A DNA stretch of 64,000 nt from Primorskyibacter flagellatus (GTDB lineage: Bacteria > Pseudomonadota > Alphaproteobacteria > Rhodobacterales > Rhodobacteraceae): contig NZ_FWYD01000010.1 in the NCBI RefSeq assembly GCF_900176485.1, positions 1 to 64,000 on the forward strand, read 5' to 3'. Positions 62,870-64,000 of this stretch are shown here, one piece after another. Under the pieces are notes generated by a model, which made no database searches, was not told the origin of the DNA, and worked only from the letters and a program-made list of their open reading frames with translations. The position numbers and the translations under genes are program-made. Numbering within the stretch: the first letter of the stretch is position 1; every line of letters begins with the position of its first letter.

Positions 62870-64000
62870 TCACCCCACCGACCCTTCCAGCGAGATCGCA
62901 ACCAGCTGTTGTGCTTCCATGGCAAATTCCATCGGCAGGGCTTGCAACACCTCTTTGGCGAACCCGTTGACAATCAGCGCGACGGCCTCTTCCTCGTCCA
63001 TGCCGCGCTGACGGCAATAGAACATCTGGTCGTCATCCACCTTGGACGTGGTCGCCTCATGCTCTACCCGGCTCGAATTGTTGCGCACCTCGATATAGGG
63101 CACGGTATGCGCCCCGCATTTGTCGCCGATCAGCAGGCTGTCGCATTGCGTATAGTTGCGCGATTCCTTCGCCTTGGGGTGCATCGAGACAAGCCCGCGA
63201 TAGGTGTTCTGCGCCACGCCCGCCGAAATCCCCTTGGACACGATGCGCGACTTGGTGCGCTTGCCCAAATGCACCATCTTGGTGCCGGTATCGGCCTGCT
63301 GGTGGTGGTTGGTGATGGCAATCGAGTAGAACTCGCCCTGGCTGTCATCGCCGCGCAGGATGCAGGACGGGTATTTCCACGTCACGGCAGAGCCGGTCTC
63401 GACCTGCGTCCACATCACCTTGGCCCGGTCGCCCCGGCAATCGGCGCGCTTCGTGACGAAATTGTAGATCCCGCCCTTGCCATTCTCGTCCCCCGGATAC
63501 CAGTTCTGCACCGTGGAATATTTCACCTCGGCATCTTCCTCGATGATGATCTCCACCACCGCAGCGTGAAGCTGCGAGGTGTCGCGCATCGGGGCGGTGC
63601 AGCCTTCAAGATAGCTGACATAAGAGCCCTTGTCGGCAATGATCAGCGTCCGTTCGAACTGCCCCGTGTTCTCGGCGTTGATCCGGAAATACGTGGACAG
63701 CTCCATCGGGCAGCGCACGCCCGGTGGCACGTAGACAAACGACCCGTCGCTGAACACGGCGCTGTTCAATGTCGCATAGAAGTTGTCCGACACCGGCACA
63801 ACGGAGCCGAGGTACTTCTTCACCAGATCGGGATGGTCGCGGATCGCCTCGGAGATCGAACAGAAGATCACGCCGGCGGCTTTCAGCTCTTTCTGGAAGG
63901 TCGTGCCGACGGATACGGAATCGAACACCGCATCCACTGCAACCTTGCGGCCTTCTGCGGGCGCGGCCTCTGCCCCTTCGACACCGGCAAGGATCATCTG
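62870..64000 (-). CDS. sufB: Fe-S cluster assembly protein SufB (5' end outside the window)
   Basis: The last about 376 residues are visible; family members have close to 500, so some 125 N-terminal residues lie beyond base 64000. SufB is the scaffold on which clusters form in the SufBC2D complex. Seen here are [40 protein letters not shown] with the conserved Cys, the [20 protein letters not shown] segment, [20 protein letters not shown], and the C-terminal [20 protein letters not shown]. It is the first suf gene in view; a regulator such as iscR could precede it outside the window. Confidence 0.96.
   Translation of the reverse strand, partial: QMILAGVEGAEAAPAEGRKVAVDAVFDSVSVGTTFQKELKAAGVIFCSISEAIRDHPDLVKKYLGSVVPVSDNFYATLNSAVFSDGSFVYVPPGVRCPMELSTYFRINAENTGQFERTLIIADKGSYVSYLEGCTAPMRDTSQLHAAVVEIIIEEDAEVKYSTVQNWYPGDENGKGGIYNFVTKRADCRGDRAKVMWTQVETGSAVTWKYPSCILRGDDSQGEFYSIAITNHHQQADTGTKMVHLGKRTKSRIVSKGISAGVAQNTYRGLVSMHPKAKESRNYTQCDSLLIGDKCGAHTVPYIEVRNNSSRVEHEATTSKVDDDQMFYCRQRGMDEEEAVALIVNGFAKEVLQALPMEFAMEAQQLVAISLEGSVG

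Overview
The window is typical of an alphaproteobacterium of the Rhodobacterales (Roseobacter group). Several things point there: high GC, a SAM/SAH-type riboswitch directly in front of metK, a class I lysyl-tRNA synthetase, and neighbourhoods such as miaB-phoH-ybeY-corC-lnt-metK-trmB, sufB-sufC-sufD-sufS and rpsA/ihfB/lapA/trpF. This placement is inference from gene content; no rRNA gene is present.

Region 1-3.8 kb is accessory DNA. It holds a possible transposase start at the left edge, a low-GC acyltransferase, a small serine recombinase preceded by a 2 x 28 bp tandem repeat, a truncated IS3-family element with its right terminal repeat, a tRNA 3'-end-like sequence that may be an attachment site, and a decayed LuxR-type helix-turn-helix. 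Region 3.8-16 kb is housekeeping: 2-hydroxyacid dehydrogenase, SH3 protein, Nudix protein, gnd, ychF, trpA, an FMN-dependent 2-hydroxyacid dehydrogenase, an MFS carrier, rplY-pth, a DUF2237 protein and trpB. Region 16-24.4 kb carries rpsA, an RTX protein gene, ihfB-lapA-trpF, cmk and aroA, in an order that looks like a local inversion of a normally co-directional block. Region 23.7-32.4 kb is one long minus-strand run (miaB, phoH, ybeY, corC, lnt, riboswitch, metK, DUF1353 lipoprotein, trmB).

Region 33.9-43.5 kb is the most interesting part. A tightly packed minus-strand operon encodes a Tat-exported NitT/TauT-type binding protein, ATPase and permease, then an FAD oxidoreductase, a class III CoA-transferase, an enoyl-CoA hydratase, a ferredoxin and a dihydrodipicolinate-synthase-type aldolase/lyase. 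A divergent LysR regulator and an idonate-type dehydrogenase follow. Together this reads as uptake and CoA-linked breakdown of an unidentified small acid.

Region 43.5-56.6 kb is mixed: UspA, a small monooxygenase-fold protein behind an orphan ParA and a kinase-like protein, a small predicted outer-membrane barrel, a beta-helix protein, a DUF4864 protein, lysS, a TerB-like protein, a 31-codon membrane peptide gene, dacB-nadD and ettA. Region 56.6-57.4 kb has an intact tRNA-Arg(CCG), a tRNA half and a possible relaxase remnant, so it looks like an old integration site. Region 57.4-64 kb is the SUF iron-sulfur assembly operon with four extra genes inside it; sufB runs off the right edge.
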